Source of the DNA: Polycyclovorans sp002706265
Lineage (GTDB): Bacteria > Pseudomonadota > Gammaproteobacteria > Nevskiales > Nevskiaceae
Direction: 5' to 3'
NCBI GenBank assembly: GCA_963973915.1
Contig: CAXBBM010000008.1
Location: 62,001 to 126,000, forward strand
DNA length: 64,000 nt
In this document: one piece after another, positions 45,487 through 54,412 of the stretch
Numbering within the stretch: the first letter of the stretch is position 1
Layout of the letters: the number at the start of each line of letters is the position of its first letter
The notes under the pieces: model-generated
What the model was told of the DNA's origin: nothing
Seen by the model: the letters and a program-made list of their open reading frames with translations, nothing else
Database searches by the model: none
Position numbers and translations under genes: made by a program

Positions 45487-46608
45487 TCAGGCCGGCGGTG
45501 GCGGGTCGCGCAGTTCGCCGCTGCCCAGGCAGGCCATGCCGTCGTAAAGCGCCAGGTACTGACCGGGCGCAGCGGCGCGCTGGGCGTTGTCGAAGCCGAC
45601 GATCAGGCTGCCGTCGTCGGCGACCGACTCGATGTGGCAGGTCTGCAGGCCCTGTCGGTGGCGGATGCGGGCCAACAGCGGCCGGTCGAGGCGGGCAGGG
45701 CGGTTGATCCAGTGAAACGGCGCAGTCGCCAGGCGGCGGTGCATGATCAGCGGATGGTTCGGGTCTTGTGAGGCCATCAGCCGGCGGCGCGGTGCATCCT
45801 TGGCCACCACGTACCACGGCGCTTCGGCCGCGCCCCGGCGACCGCCGATGTGCAGGCCCTTGCGCTGCCCCAGCGTGAAGTGATGCAGGCCCGGGTGCTG
45901 GCCGATGAACTGGCCGCCCTCATCGACAATGTCGCCCGGTGCGTCCTTGAGGTACTGGGCCAGAAACGCGCGGAAGGCGCGTTCACCAATGAAGCAGATG
46001 CCGGTCGAGTCCTTCTTGCGGTGCACGTCCAGGCCGATGTCGCGGGCCATTGCCCGGACGGCGGGCTTGTCGTAGCCGCCCAGAGGAAAGAACACTTTTT
46101 CAAGCTGCTCGCGCCGCACGGCAGAGAGAAAATAGGTCTGGTCCTTGTCTTCGGTGACCGAGCGCATCAGGTGCGGGCCATCGTCGCGGTGCTCGATGCG
46201 GGCGTAATGGCCGGTGGCGATGCCATCGGCTCCCAGCCGCAGGGCGTACTCGCGGAAGGGTTGGAATTTCACTTCACGGTTGCACAAGACGTCGGGATTG
46301 GGCGTCTTGCCGGCCTGGTAGTCGTCCAGAAACTGCTGGAACACGCGCGCACGGTAGTCGGCGGCAAAATCAACGCGAATCAGCGGAATGTCGAGGTGCT
46401 CGGCAACCCGGCGGGCATCCTGAAAATCTTCGGCGGCGCTGCAATAGCCGGCTTCATCTTCGGTCCAGTTGACCATGAACAGGCCGGTGACCCGGCAGCC
46501 GTGCTGCTTGAGCAGGTGCGCCGTGACCGATGAGTCGACGCCGCCCGACATGCCGACCACGATCTGCTGGCCGGGCTGCGGCAGGGTGTTGCCCACCGCC
46601 GTGCTCAC
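45487..46608 (-). CDS. mnmA: tRNA-specific 2-thiouridylase MnmA
   Basis: MnmA adds sulfur to U34 of tRNAs for Lys, Glu and Gln. The PP-loop is VVGMSGGVDSSVTAHLL (about residues 17-33). The two catalytic cysteines lie in NPDVLCNREVKF and in STGICFIGERAF. 373 residues is typical. It overlaps the Nudix gene by 4 bp, and the pair order (nudJ-mnmA) is conserved. Confidence 0.97.
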   Translation of the reverse strand: MSTAVGNTLPQPGQQIVVGMSGGVDSSVTAHLLKQHGCRVTGLFMVNWTEDEAGYCSAAEDFQDARRVAEHLDIPLIRVDFAADYRARVFQQFLDDYQAGKTPNPDVLCNREVKFQPFREYALRLGADGIATGHYARIEHRDDGPHLMRSVTEDKDQTYFLSAVRREQLEKVFFPLGGYDKPAVRAMARDIGLDVHRKKDSTGICFIGERAFRAFLAQYLKDAPGDIVDEGGQFIGQHPGLHHFTLGQRKGLHIGGRRGAAEAPWYVVAKDAPRRRLMASQDPNHPLIMHRRLATAPFHWINRPARLDRPLLARIRHRQGLQTCHIESVADDGSLIVGFDNAQRAAAPGQYLALYDGMACLGSGELRDPPPPA

Positions 46609-47054
46609 AGGTGATCGAGCGCGCTCAATGGCAGGCGACGCCCGGCGCGGTAGTCGTCGATGCAGCGCTGCACCATCGGGCTGCGATGGCGTGCCGCCTG
46701 TTCGCGCAGTTCGGCCTCGGTCATCCAGCAGGCGCGCAGAATGCCGGTGTCGAGCTTTCGGCCCTTGTCGAGGGTGTCGGGTGTGCCGACGAAGGCAATG
46801 CGCACGAAGGGATAGTCAAGACCCTCAGGCTGGTGCACGTACAGGCCCAGCAGCGCGTCAATGCGCACCTGCCATGCGGTTTCTTCCAGCGTCTCGCGGA
46901 TCGCCCCTTCAATGAAGGTTTCGCCCGGCTCCCAGTGCCCGGCGGGCTGGTTGAGCACCACCTCGCCGTTGGCGAGTTCTTCCACCATCAGGAACTGGTT
47001 GTCGCGTTCGATGACGGTCGCCAGAACGATATGCGGGGCTTCGGTCCAGCTCAT
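46605..47054 (-). CDS. nudJ: Nudix hydrolase (NudJ-like phosphatase)
   Basis: The Nudix box is GHWEPGETFIEGAIRETLEE (about residues 41-60), matching Gx5Ex7REUxEExGU apart from Ala replacing the last Gly. The 149-residue length and position just upstream of mnmA fit NudJ, which hydrolyses thiamine pyrophosphate and nucleoside tri/diphosphates. It overlaps both mnmA and gspN. Confidence 0.88.
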   Translation of the reverse strand: MSWTEAPHIVLATVIERDNQFLMVEELANGEVVLNQPAGHWEPGETFIEGAIRETLEETAWQVRIDALLGLYVHQPEGLDYPFVRIAFVGTPDTLDKGRKLDTGILRACWMTEAELREQAARHRSPMVQRCIDDYRAGRRLPLSALDHL

Positions 47055-47827
47055 GGCATGCGGCCCTGACGTTTCAGGTGATACCAGCCGTTGGCGTCGG
47101 GCTGACCGAGGCCGTTCAGCAGGTTGCGGATGATGGGCGGGGCATCAGCGCGGGGGCGCATGCGCAGGTCGATGTCATGACTGCGGTCATGGCGCTGGCG
47201 GGCAACGCCCTCCAGTTCCAGCGGGCCTTCCAGGCTTTTCAGATTGGCGACCAGCACTGCGTGGCCGTCATCGCCGGGTTCATCGCTCAGCGTGGCCTCG
47301 AAGTTGCCGAGCACGATGGGATTGCGCCCCAGGGCCCAGGTGAGCTCGGTGAGCGTGACGGTGCCGTCGATGGCGGTGGGCCATTGGTCGCGTGCCGCCG
47401 CATGGTCGAGGTTGAGATGCCAGCGGCCGTTGACCGGCAGAAAGCCCTGGCCGATGGCCTGCAGCAGGGTGCGCACGTCACCGCCGGCGCGCAGCGCATC
47501 GACCGCCACGCTGCCCCAGGGCGTGGCCTTGACCCGGCCCAGCGCCGTGCCGCCCAGCACCTGACCTTCCACGGTGTAGCCCCAGGCGGCGCCGAACAGC
47601 GCGGTCGGGCGCCAGCGCCAGGCCAGTTGCTCGGCGATTCTGCGCTGCTGCTGGGTCAGCCCTTGCAGGCGCCCGTTGAGCACGGTGCCGCTCAGGCGCT
47701 CGACCTGCACCGGGCTGGGCTGGGGCGCCCATTGCCAGAGCGTGGCGGCGGGGGCCATGGCCACCAGCCCGACGATGAATGCCGTGACGCCCAGCAGCGG
47801 CGCCAGCCAGATCAGACGACGGCTCAC
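47051..47827 (-). CDS. gspN: Type II secretion system protein N
   Basis: GspN is an inner-membrane-anchored accessory protein of the type II secretion pathway. One N-terminal membrane segment (LIWLAPLLGVTAFIVGLVAM) is followed by a periplasmic beta-rich domain with QVERLSGTVLNGRLQGL and the W-R-W-R-P motif AWRWRPTALFG. 258 residues is normal. It overlaps gspM by 4 bp and is the last gene of the gspG-N run. Confidence 0.88.
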   Translation of the reverse strand: MSRRLIWLAPLLGVTAFIVGLVAMAPAATLWQWAPQPSPVQVERLSGTVLNGRLQGLTQQQRRIAEQLAWRWRPTALFGAAWGYTVEGQVLGGTALGRVKATPWGSVAVDALRAGGDVRTLLQAIGQGFLPVNGRWHLNLDHAAARDQWPTAIDGTVTLTELTWALGRNPIVLGNFEATLSDEPGDDGHAVLVANLKSLEGPLELEGVARQRHDRSHDIDLRMRPRADAPPIIRNLLNGLGQPDANGWYHLKRQGRMP

Positions 47828-48315
47828 GAGGCGCGAACCAGGGTCAGGCGGGCGTTGACGCGGCCCGGCTGTTCGCCACGTTCAAGGTCGATGGTCTGGG
47901 CGCGCACGCCCTGTTTCTGTTCCAGTTCGTCGACCCAGCGCAGCAGGTTCTCGAAGGCGATTTCATCAATCCAGACCCGCACTTCGCGGTCCTGCTCGGG
48001 CTGGATGCGGCTGGGCGGCGTGTCGCCCAGGCCGGCGCGCGCGGCGCGATCCACGGTGGCCAGCAGCGCACCGGCCGGCACTGTGGGGCGGCTCTGTTGC
48101 GCGGCCGGGCCAAGCTCGGCGGCGATCTCTTCGAGACGAACGGCCACGGCCCGGGCGCCGTCCAGGGCGGCGGCCCGTTGTTGGCGCGTCTGGACCAGCG
48201 GCTCCCAGACCAGCAGGAACAGCAGGGTCAGGGTCAGCGCAGTGCCGGCGACGATCACCATGATGCGTTCGCGCGGCGCCAGCTGCGCCCAGTGAGCAAG
48301 GAGCTGATCGCGCAT
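47824..48315 (-). CDS. gspM: Type II secretion system protein M
   Basis: The 163-residue protein has a short cytoplasmic lead, one membrane segment (IMVIVAGTALTLTLLFLLVW) and a ferredoxin-like periplasmic domain. W-A-Q-L-A-P-R-E-R before the segment and VDELEQKQGVRAQTIDLERG in the domain are typical of GspM, which stabilises GspL in the inner-membrane platform. It overlaps gspL by one base and gspN by four. Confidence 0.9.
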   Translation of the reverse strand: MRDQLLAHWAQLAPRERIMVIVAGTALTLTLLFLLVWEPLVQTRQQRAAALDGARAVAVRLEEIAAELGPAAQQSRPTVPAGALLATVDRAARAGLGDTPPSRIQPEQDREVRVWIDEIAFENLLRWVDELEQKQGVRAQTIDLERGEQPGRVNARLTLVRAS

Positions 48316-49556
48316 CAGGAAGTGCTCCGTCGCTGCAGGCGCAGGCGAATCTGCGCGCCGTCGGCACCGGCGTTGGCCGACTGCACGTCCATCTGCACCA
48401 CCGGGTCATCGGCAAAGCGCGCGCGCAGGGTTTCAAGGGGCTGCAGGCTGCTGCCGGTGAGGCTGGCCACCAGGGCCCCTTCGCGGAACTGCAGACCTTG
48501 CAATTGCAGGCCCTCGACCGTTTCAAGGGCGGTCGACAGCGGCGACAGCAGGCCCAGAAAAGCCTGCCCGCCATTGCCGGCGCGCAGCGCCGCGAGCTGC
48601 TGCTCGGCCTGCGCACTCAGGTCGACGATGCGGGTCTGGCTGGGGAACAGTTGCTGGAAGCGGGCGATGTTGGCGGCTTCCTGCTCGGCGATCTGCCCGG
48701 CCAGTCGCTGGCTGGCGATCACGTGCTCCAGTCCGACCACCAGGGCCAGGCTGGCGGCCAGCGCCAGCGGCCAGCGCCAGGGTTTCAAGGCGGCGCCCAG
48801 GTCGCCGCTGGGCGCGTAGGCACCCTGCAGCAGATTCAGCGTGCTCAAGCGTGTGAGCTGCGGGTGCAGTTGTGGCAACAGCACCGACAAGCCGAACGCA
48901 AAGCCGGGACGCAGGCTGGGCGGCTGCGGCAGGCCGGTGAGGTCGGGTGCGCCGTGGCCCACCAGGTACAGGGTCAGGCCCGGGGGTGTGTCACGCCCGC
49001 CGACCGCCAACTGCAGCGCGGCGGGCAGGTCATCGACCTCGCACTGGAAGCTTGCCCATTGCCGGTGTCGCACGGTGACAATGCCGTCTTCCAGCCAGGC
49101 GTAAAGCTGGGTGTCTTCAGGTTCGGGCAGCCCCAGTACATCGGGGATGATCAGATCGGGATGCAGGTTGACGGACTGCAGCAGCGCCAGTCCGGCTTCG
49201 AAGCGCTGGCGCCGCATGCTGAGCACCGGAAAGCCGTCTGCCTGCCGGGGCGCCGCGATCAGGTGCAGTTCGTCGGGCTCGTCGGCCACCGCTTCTTCGA
49301 GGCTGAAACGCGCGGCCTGCGCGGCCTTGCTGGCCTGTTTGACGGGCAGGTCCAACAGGTCCATGCGGAGGTCGGCACTGGGCCACAGCACCACCAGACG
49401 CTTGCCAAGGGCAAGCGGCGCCAGATTCTTGAGTGCCGATTGTTCAACCGGCCAGGACTGCAAGGCCTCGGCAGGGGCCACGCAGAATTCGCACGGCGCG
49501 TCTTCAGGCGCGTCGTGGTGGGCCGGCGGCAGTCGCAGATAGAGGGTTTCGCGCAA
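48315..49556 (-). CDS. gspL: Type II secretion system protein L
   Basis: GspL links the GspE ATPase to the inner-membrane platform. The 413-residue protein has a cytoplasmic actin-like domain (residues 1 to about 250, beginning YLRLPPAHHDAPEDAPCEF), a membrane segment near residues 262-283 (WPLALAASLALVVGLEHVIA) and a ferredoxin-like periplasmic end. Length and order between gspK and gspM confirm the call. Confidence 0.92.
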   Translation of the reverse strand: MRETLYLRLPPAHHDAPEDAPCEFCVAPAEALQSWPVEQSALKNLAPLALGKRLVVLWPSADLRMDLLDLPVKQASKAAQAARFSLEEAVADEPDELHLIAAPRQADGFPVLSMRRQRFEAGLALLQSVNLHPDLIIPDVLGLPEPEDTQLYAWLEDGIVTVRHRQWASFQCEVDDLPAALQLAVGGRDTPPGLTLYLVGHGAPDLTGLPQPPSLRPGFAFGLSVLLPQLHPQLTRLSTLNLLQGAYAPSGDLGAALKPWRWPLALAASLALVVGLEHVIASQRLAGQIAEQEAANIARFQQLFPSQTRIVDLSAQAEQQLAALRAGNGGQAFLGLLSPLSTALETVEGLQLQGLQFREGALVASLTGSSLQPLETLRARFADDPVVQMDVQSANAGADGAQIRLRLQRRSTS

Positions 49557-49595
49557 GGGTCGGGATCAGCTGTTCCGCGGCGGGGTGACACGCCG

Positions 49596-50540
49596 TCAAT
49601 CGGGGTAGGCCCCGCGCGCCAGCACCGAGGGTGGCGCGCCAGTGGGTCGATAAATCAGATGATACAAGCCCACCCGGCTACTGCCTATGAGCGCTTCGCT
49701 TTCGAGCATGAAGTACTGGCTGGCGACGCTCACCGGCGGGGCATCGACGGTGAGGCTGGACTGGATGGCCGCAACGTCTTGCAGCGGCGCATCGAGACGC
49801 GATTCCAGAAAGCCGCTCAGTTCGGGCCCGGGGGTTTGCACCAGGCTCAGCAGCACCGGCTCGGTGGCGGTATTGACGTTGACCGCGCTGCCCACCAGCG
49901 GCAGTGCGGTGACGTGTGGGCGCAGCAGTTCGAAGATTTCGCGGGTCATGCCCTTCACGGCCATCAGTTCGCCTACATCGACCATGGGGCGATCGGGCGT
50001 GCGGTAGGGCGGCGAAAACCCGAGGTACTCGGTTTCTTCGGCGCCATCGAAGCCGGTGGGCTCCTGGTCGGCGTCGATCCAGTCGCGGATCACCGAGGCC
50101 ATGGCCGCAGCCTCGAAGTCGGTGCCGGCGCCGACCAGGACGTACAGGCGCTGAAAGTGGCCGTTGTAGCGCGTCAGTGCCTCGGCGTCGGCGCTGGCCA
50201 GGTTGTTCAGGTTGAAGCGCCCCTGCAGGTCCACCAGGCGCCCGCGCAACACGCCTTCATCGACCGGCAGATAGTCCACCGGCTGCGCCCAGGGCTCGAC
50301 CAGGCTGTCGTAGTCGCTGGTTTCGGCATCGCGCTGCAGGATGGTCATGACCCACTGCTCGACGCCCTCGATGTACCACCAGCCCATTTCGCTTTCCTGC
50401 AGCGTCCGCGACCGGTGCACGGCAATCTGGTGACTGACCGCCATGGCGGCGGCGGCAATGGTGGCGATGGCCACGACCAGGATCGCGGTGATCAGCGCGA
50501 CGCCGCGCTGTGCGGTGGCCGGGGTGCGGGGCGGGGTCAT
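49596..50540 (-). CDS. gspK: Type II secretion minor pseudopilin GspK
   Basis: The N-terminal prepilin segment is QRGVALITAILVVAIATIA with cleavage after Gly13; like other GspK proteins it lacks the usual Glu at +5. The large globular domain (about 280 residues) includes LNNLASADAEALTRYNGHF and a helix-hairpin-helix-like region VGELMAVKGMTREIFELLRP. GspK caps the pseudopilus tip with GspI and GspJ. It shares one base with gspJ. Confidence 0.93.
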   Translation of the reverse strand: MTPPRTPATAQRGVALITAILVVAIATIAAAAMAVSHQIAVHRSRTLQESEMGWWYIEGVEQWVMTILQRDAETSDYDSLVEPWAQPVDYLPVDEGVLRGRLVDLQGRFNLNNLASADAEALTRYNGHFQRLYVLVGAGTDFEAAAMASVIRDWIDADQEPTGFDGAEETEYLGFSPPYRTPDRPMVDVGELMAVKGMTREIFELLRPHVTALPLVGSAVNVNTATEPVLLSLVQTPGPELSGFLESRLDAPLQDVAAIQSSLTVDAPPVSVASQYFMLESEALIGSSRVGLYHLIYRPTGAPPSVLARGAYPD

Positions 50541-51313
50541 CAGTTGAACGGGATGCCTGGCACCGCCGCGCCCGGTGTTGGCGGCGGCGTGGTTTCGGGT
50601 GCGGGGTCGTTGCCGCCACCTGCGGTGTCCCCGTCTCCGTCACCGGTGCCCGGGTTGGCGTCGGGGTCGGTGGGCGGGCCTTGCCCGGCGCTCTGGATGA
50701 TCTGACTGGCGGTGGGCGGTATGCCCGCCTTGAAGCGCCACTGCAGCTCGCCCCAGTCCTTGGTTTCGAGGGTGATTTCGACCATCAGCGGCAGCTCGTT
50801 GCCTTCGCCCGGCCACTCGTCGCGCCATTCCTGATTGGCGTCGAGAAAGCGCCAGGCGACGCTTTCAACGTCTTCCAGCAGCCCCAGTTCGACCGGCTCG
50901 CTGTCTTGCGCCATGTCGAGAACCCGCCAACTGTCGCGGAACAGGGTGCCTTCGGTGAGGCGGTAGCGCACCCTCTGAAAGGTGGTGCGCGGCTGGCGCA
51001 GCGGGTTCTGCCAGCCGGCCCGGGTGAACATCACGTCGGCTTCGCGCTGCGCCATGAACGGCGGCTGCCGGTCGCCGAAGGCATCGCGAATGTCGCGGGC
51101 GCTGAGCTGGCGGATGTCATCGCGCACACGGCGATAGCTGCGCTGAAACTCGGCGGTGCGGTCCATGGCGGCCTCGACGCCGACGCGGGTGTCGAGCACG
51201 CTGCGCAGGCCGCCGTACGCGAGGATCGACATGATCGAAAAGATCAGCAGCACCACGATCAGCTCCAGCAGCGTGAAGCCGGATGCGGCGGCGCGGTGGG
51301 GGCGGCCGGTCAC
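50540..51313 (-). CDS. gspJ: Type II secretion minor pseudopilin GspJ
   Basis: The prepilin peptidase site is ASGFTLLELIVVLLIFSIM, cleaved after Gly12 with Glu at +5. The globular part matches GspJ (RRVRDDIRQLSARDIRDAFG, AQREADVMFTRAGWQNPL). The C-terminal 50 residues are a Gly/Asp/Pro-rich, disordered extension, unusual for the family. Length 257. Confidence 0.93.
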   Translation of the reverse strand: MTGRPHRAAASGFTLLELIVVLLIFSIMSILAYGGLRSVLDTRVGVEAAMDRTAEFQRSYRRVRDDIRQLSARDIRDAFGDRQPPFMAQREADVMFTRAGWQNPLRQPRTTFQRVRYRLTEGTLFRDSWRVLDMAQDSEPVELGLLEDVESVAWRFLDANQEWRDEWPGEGNELPLMVEITLETKDWGELQWRFKAGIPPTASQIIQSAGQGPPTDPDANPGTGDGDGDTAGGGNDPAPETTPPPTPGAAVPGIPFN

Positions 51314-51684
51314 CGCGCGCCCCCGGGGTTGCGCATGAAGGTCGACAGCTGCGCGTAACGATTGTCGCCCTCGGCGTCACTGACGACGATGTCGATGCGC
51401 CGCAGCCGCTCGTCCTGGGTGGCTTGCACGGTGGTTTCCCATTCCCACTCGAAGCCGCCCATCTCGGCGGTGTCGTCGCGCTTGCCTTCTTCCGGCCACT
51501 GGGGCTGGCTCAACACCACGCCTAGCTGGTTCTGTGCCACCCACATGGCCAGGGTGCGCATGCGCAGGTGGTGCGCCGTGTCGGCGTAGCGCGCCATGCC
51601 CGAAAGTACTGCGCCCAGGGCGATGGCCAGCACCACGAGCGCGGCGAGCACTTCGATCAGCGTGAAGCCGCGCGCGCGCGTCAC
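51310..51684 (-). CDS. gspI: Type II secretion minor pseudopilin GspI
   Basis: The prepilin start MTRARGFTLIEVLAALVVLA has cleavage after Gly6 and Glu at +5. The remaining 95 residues include LRMRTLAMWVAQNQLGVVLS, the helix typical of GspI. It is a minor pseudopilin of the tip complex. It overlaps gspJ and gspH by 4 bp each. Confidence 0.93.
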   Translation of the reverse strand: MTRARGFTLIEVLAALVVLAIALGAVLSGMARYADTAHHLRMRTLAMWVAQNQLGVVLSQPQWPEEGKRDDTAEMGGFEWEWETTVQATQDERLRRIDIVVSDAEGDNRYAQLSTFMRNPGGAR

Positions 51685-52280
51685 TCGCCGACCTCGTCCC
51701 GCGGGATCTGTGCACGCTTGATGCGGCCCAGCACATCGACCTCGACGCGGTAGGCCAGGTCGAGATCGCCCGCGAACAGGTCAATGACCATGGGTGTGAC
51801 CTCGCCACTGGACAGGAACAGGCCCAGCGGCTCCATCGACGCCGTGGGGTCTTCCAGTTGCGCGGCAGGCGGCATGGCGCGGCCTTCGATGCGCAGACGT
51901 ATTTCGATGGGTTGGGGGATGGCCTGGGGTCGAAACACGCCGTTCTCGGCGTAAGGCACCCAGCGGCCATCGCCGCCGATGGCCACCCATTGCCATTGCG
52001 TCTCGGTGGGCCGGAAGCCAATGAACAGGCCCTGCAGCTCGGCCTCTTCCTGCGCCAGTGCCAGCATCCGGTGGAGCTTCTGCGCTTCGTTGTCGAGCCG
52101 GTCGGCCACGTTGCGGCCGCTGATCGAGAACATGGCGAAGGTGATCATCACGCCGATGATCAGCACCACCACCATGATTTCGAGCAGCGTGAACCCGCGC
52201 GCGCCGCGGGCCGCGCGAGGGCGTGCGCCCGCTCGCACCCGGGCGGGGCCGGGGCCTCCCGGGGCGCGGCACCGCAGCAC
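51681..52280 (-). CDS. gspH: Type II secretion minor pseudopilin GspH
   Basis: The prepilin motif GFTLLEIMVVVLIIGVMITF and AQKLHRMLALAQEEAELQGL after it identify GspH. No ATG fits; GTG at 52280 gives a long 29-residue leader, while GTG at 52238 gives a 15-residue one ending in RGARG before FTLLE. The shorter one is more usual in length, but the longer lies close (8 bp) to the gspG stop. It overlaps gspI by 4 bp. Confidence 0.9.
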   Translation of the reverse strand: MLRCRAPGGPGPARVRAGARPRAARGARGFTLLEIMVVVLIIGVMITFAMFSISGRNVADRLDNEAQKLHRMLALAQEEAELQGLFIGFRPTETQWQWVAIGGDGRWVPYAENGVFRPQAIPQPIEIRLRIEGRAMPPAAQLEDPTASMEPLGLFLSSGEVTPMVIDLFAGDLDLAYRVEVDVLGRIKRAQIPRDEVGE

Positions 52281-52288
52281 GGAAATGC

Positions 52289-52738
52289 TCAGTTCAGATT
52301 CCAGTTCCCGATGTCGGCGGCCACGCCTTCGCCGCCGACGCGACCGTCGGCCCCGAACGAGAAGATGTCGAACTCGGCGCGCGTGCCGGGATAGAGGTAC
52401 TGGTACGGCGTGCCCCACGGATCATTGGGCAGGCTCTGGATGTAGCCGCCCGACTTCCAGTTGCGCGGTTCCGGCTCGCCGCTGGGCTTTTCCACCAGGG
52501 CCTCAAGACCCTGCTGGGTGCTGGGATAGTTGAAGTTGTCGAGGCGATAGAGGTTGAGCGAAGCCTCCAGCATGCGGATGTCCTGACGGGCCTTGGTCAT
52601 GCGCGCATCGTCCGGGCGATCCATGATGCGCGGCACCACCACCGCCGCGAGAATGCCGAGGATGACCACCACGACCATGATTTCGATCAGGGTGAAGCCG
52701 CGGGCGCGGCGGGGAAGGGCAGTGCGCATGGAATCCAT
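52289..52738 (-). CDS. gspG: Type II secretion major pseudopilin GspG
   Basis: GspG builds the pseudopilus shaft. The prepilin start RARGFTLIEIMVVVVILGIL is cleaved after Gly14 with Glu at +5. The globular part has NLYRLDNFNYPSTQQGLEAL and the calcium-site region YIQSLPNDPWGTPYQYLYPG, then FDIFSFGADGRVGGEG, all diagnostic. 149 residues matches. It is the first gene of gspG-H-I-J-K-L-M-N; gspC, D, E and F are not in the window. Confidence 0.97.
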   Translation of the reverse strand: MDSMRTALPRRARGFTLIEIMVVVVILGILAAVVVPRIMDRPDDARMTKARQDIRMLEASLNLYRLDNFNYPSTQQGLEALVEKPSGEPEPRNWKSGGYIQSLPNDPWGTPYQYLYPGTRAEFDIFSFGADGRVGGEGVAADIGNWNLN

Positions 52739-52834
52739 TCTGGGGTTTCAAAAAGGGGATGGGTGGGCCGTGGGCGGTCACGCCGGGGCGACTCTGAAGG
52801 CGTTGGATCATAACAAAGGGTTCAGGTTCCTCTG

Positions 52835-53401
52835 ATGAAGGGTGCGGCCTGGCTTCTGGCACTGTTTGCGCTGCTTGAAATCGGTCACCCATGGACCTTC
52901 GAGGCCCTGCGTTACGACCGCGACGGTCTGCTGCACGGCCAGATCTGGCGCGCGCTGACGGCCCACCTCGTGCATCTGGGACCGGTGCACGCCGCCATGA
53001 ACAGCCTCGCCGTGTTGCTGCTGGTGGCGCTGTGTCAGCCGCAGTGGACCGTGTGGGGCTGGTGTTGGCGCAGCGCCGCGCTGGCGGTGCCCATCAGTCT
53101 GGGACTGTTGGCAGCGGTGCCGGCGCTGGCGTCTTACGTCGGCTTTTCAGGGGTCGCCCACGGGCTGTTCGTGCTGGCCTTGTGGCCGCTGGCGGTGAAG
53201 GGCGACTGGATCGCCCGGGGCTGCCTGCTGTATCTCCTGGGCAAACTGGGGTGGGAGATGATGTTCGGCGCGGCGGTGATCGACAGTGCGTGGATCGGCG
53301 GTGCGGTGATCGTCGAAGCGCACAGTTTCGGGGCTTTGGCGGCCGTGGCCGGGCTGGCACTGGCGGCCTGGCTTGACGCGCGGGGCGCGTCTCGCCGCTA
53401 A
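52835..53401 (+). CDS. Rhombosortase (rhomboid-family intramembrane protease)
   Basis: The 188-residue protein has about six membrane segments. GQIWRALTAHLVHLGPVHAA matches the rhombosortase start block; the catalytic dyad would be Ser105 in YVGFSGVAHGLF and His163 in VEAHSFGALAAV. Rhombosortases process the GlyGly-CTERM tail of proteins exported by type II secretion, and here the gene is divergent from gspG, 96 bp away. The context supports the call over a general rhomboid. No GlyGly-CTERM substrate is seen in this window. Confidence 0.8.
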   Translation: MKGAAWLLALFALLEIGHPWTFEALRYDRDGLLHGQIWRALTAHLVHLGPVHAAMNSLAVLLLVALCQPQWTVWGWCWRSAALAVPISLGLLAAVPALASYVGFSGVAHGLFVLALWPLAVKGDWIARGCLLYLLGKLGWEMMFGAAVIDSAWIGGAVIVEAHSFGALAAVAGLALAAWLDARGASRR

Positions 53402-53435
53402 TGTCGACCCTTTGCAGCGTGGGCCGTATTGACCT

Positions 53436-54368
53436 ATGACATTTGCGATGCTGTTTCCGGGGCAGGGCTCACAGGCCGTCGGCATGCTGGGCGATTGGAC
53501 CCACCCTCAGGTCAGCCAGACCTTCGCCGAGGCGGGCGAGGTGCTGGGCTACGACCTTGCCGCACTGGTGCGTTCCGGGCCGGAGGCCGAACTCAACCGC
53601 ACCGACCGCACCCAGCCGGCTTTGCTCGCCGCCAGCATTGCGTTATGGCGGGTGTGGCAGGCCGAGGGCGGCGCCACGCCAGTGGCCATGGCCGGCCACA
53701 GCCTGGGCGAGTACGCCGCGTTGGTGGCGTCTGGCGCCCTGCACTTTGCCGATGCCTTGCGGCTGGTCGAGCGACGTGGCCAGTTGATGCAGGGGGCCGT
53801 GCCCGAGGGCGAAGGCGGCATGGTGGCGGTGATTGGTCTTGACGACGAAGCCGTCGAAGCGCTGTGCGCACGCTGCCCCGTTGACGCGGTGCTGTCGCCG
53901 GTCAATTACAACGCGCCGGGCCAGGTGGTCGTTGCCGGTGCGCGCGCCGCGCTGGACTGGCTGGAAGCCGAAGGCAAGTCTGCCGGCGCCCGGATGATGG
54001 TGCGCCTGCCGGTGTCGGTGCCCTCGCATTGCGCGCTGATGCAGTCGGCAGCGGTCGAGTTCGCCAAAGACCTGGACGCCGTTACCCTGCGGATGCCCGA
54101 AGTGCCGGTGCTGCACAACGTCGATGCCCGGCCTCGCGTGGACCTCGGCGGCGTGCGCGACGCGCTGGCCAGCCAGCTCCATCAGCCGGTGCGCTGGTCG
54201 CAGACCCTGCTGGTGCTGCAGGGCCAGGGCGTTTCGGCGCTGGCCGAATGCGGTCCCGGCAAGGTATTGGCGGGGCTGGCCAAGCGCACCCTGAAGGGCG
54301 TGCCCTGCCATGCGCTGGAGTCGCCGGCGGGCCTTGCGAGTGCGCAAGCCGCGATTGCGGCAAAATAA
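53436..54368 (+). CDS. fabD: Malonyl-CoA:ACP transacylase
   Basis: FabD moves malonyl from CoA to ACP. The start MTFAMLFPGQGSQAVGML, the nucleophile Ser89 in AMAGHSLGEYAALV and the catalytic His in VSVPSHCALMQSAA are all present. QPVRWSQTLLVLQGQGV and the ECGPGKVLAGLAKRTLKG end are typical. 310 residues. First gene of the fab cluster. Confidence 0.97.
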   Translation: MTFAMLFPGQGSQAVGMLGDWTHPQVSQTFAEAGEVLGYDLAALVRSGPEAELNRTDRTQPALLAASIALWRVWQAEGGATPVAMAGHSLGEYAALVASGALHFADALRLVERRGQLMQGAVPEGEGGMVAVIGLDDEAVEALCARCPVDAVLSPVNYNAPGQVVVAGARAALDWLEAEGKSAGARMMVRLPVSVPSHCALMQSAAVEFAKDLDAVTLRMPEVPVLHNVDARPRVDLGGVRDALASQLHQPVRWSQTLLVLQGQGVSALAECGPGKVLAGLAKRTLKGVPCHALESPAGLASAQAAIAAK

Positions 54369-54412
54369 CGATTATTCCAAGTGCCCGACGACTGATCGGG
54401 CTCGAGAGAGCC

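Noticed and set aside
48498..50705. Very long open frame (735 codons) on the plus strand opposite gspJ-K-L
   Set aside because: It runs antisense through three well-supported secretion genes, has no recognisable domain and is typical of the spurious long frames made by GC-rich third positions.
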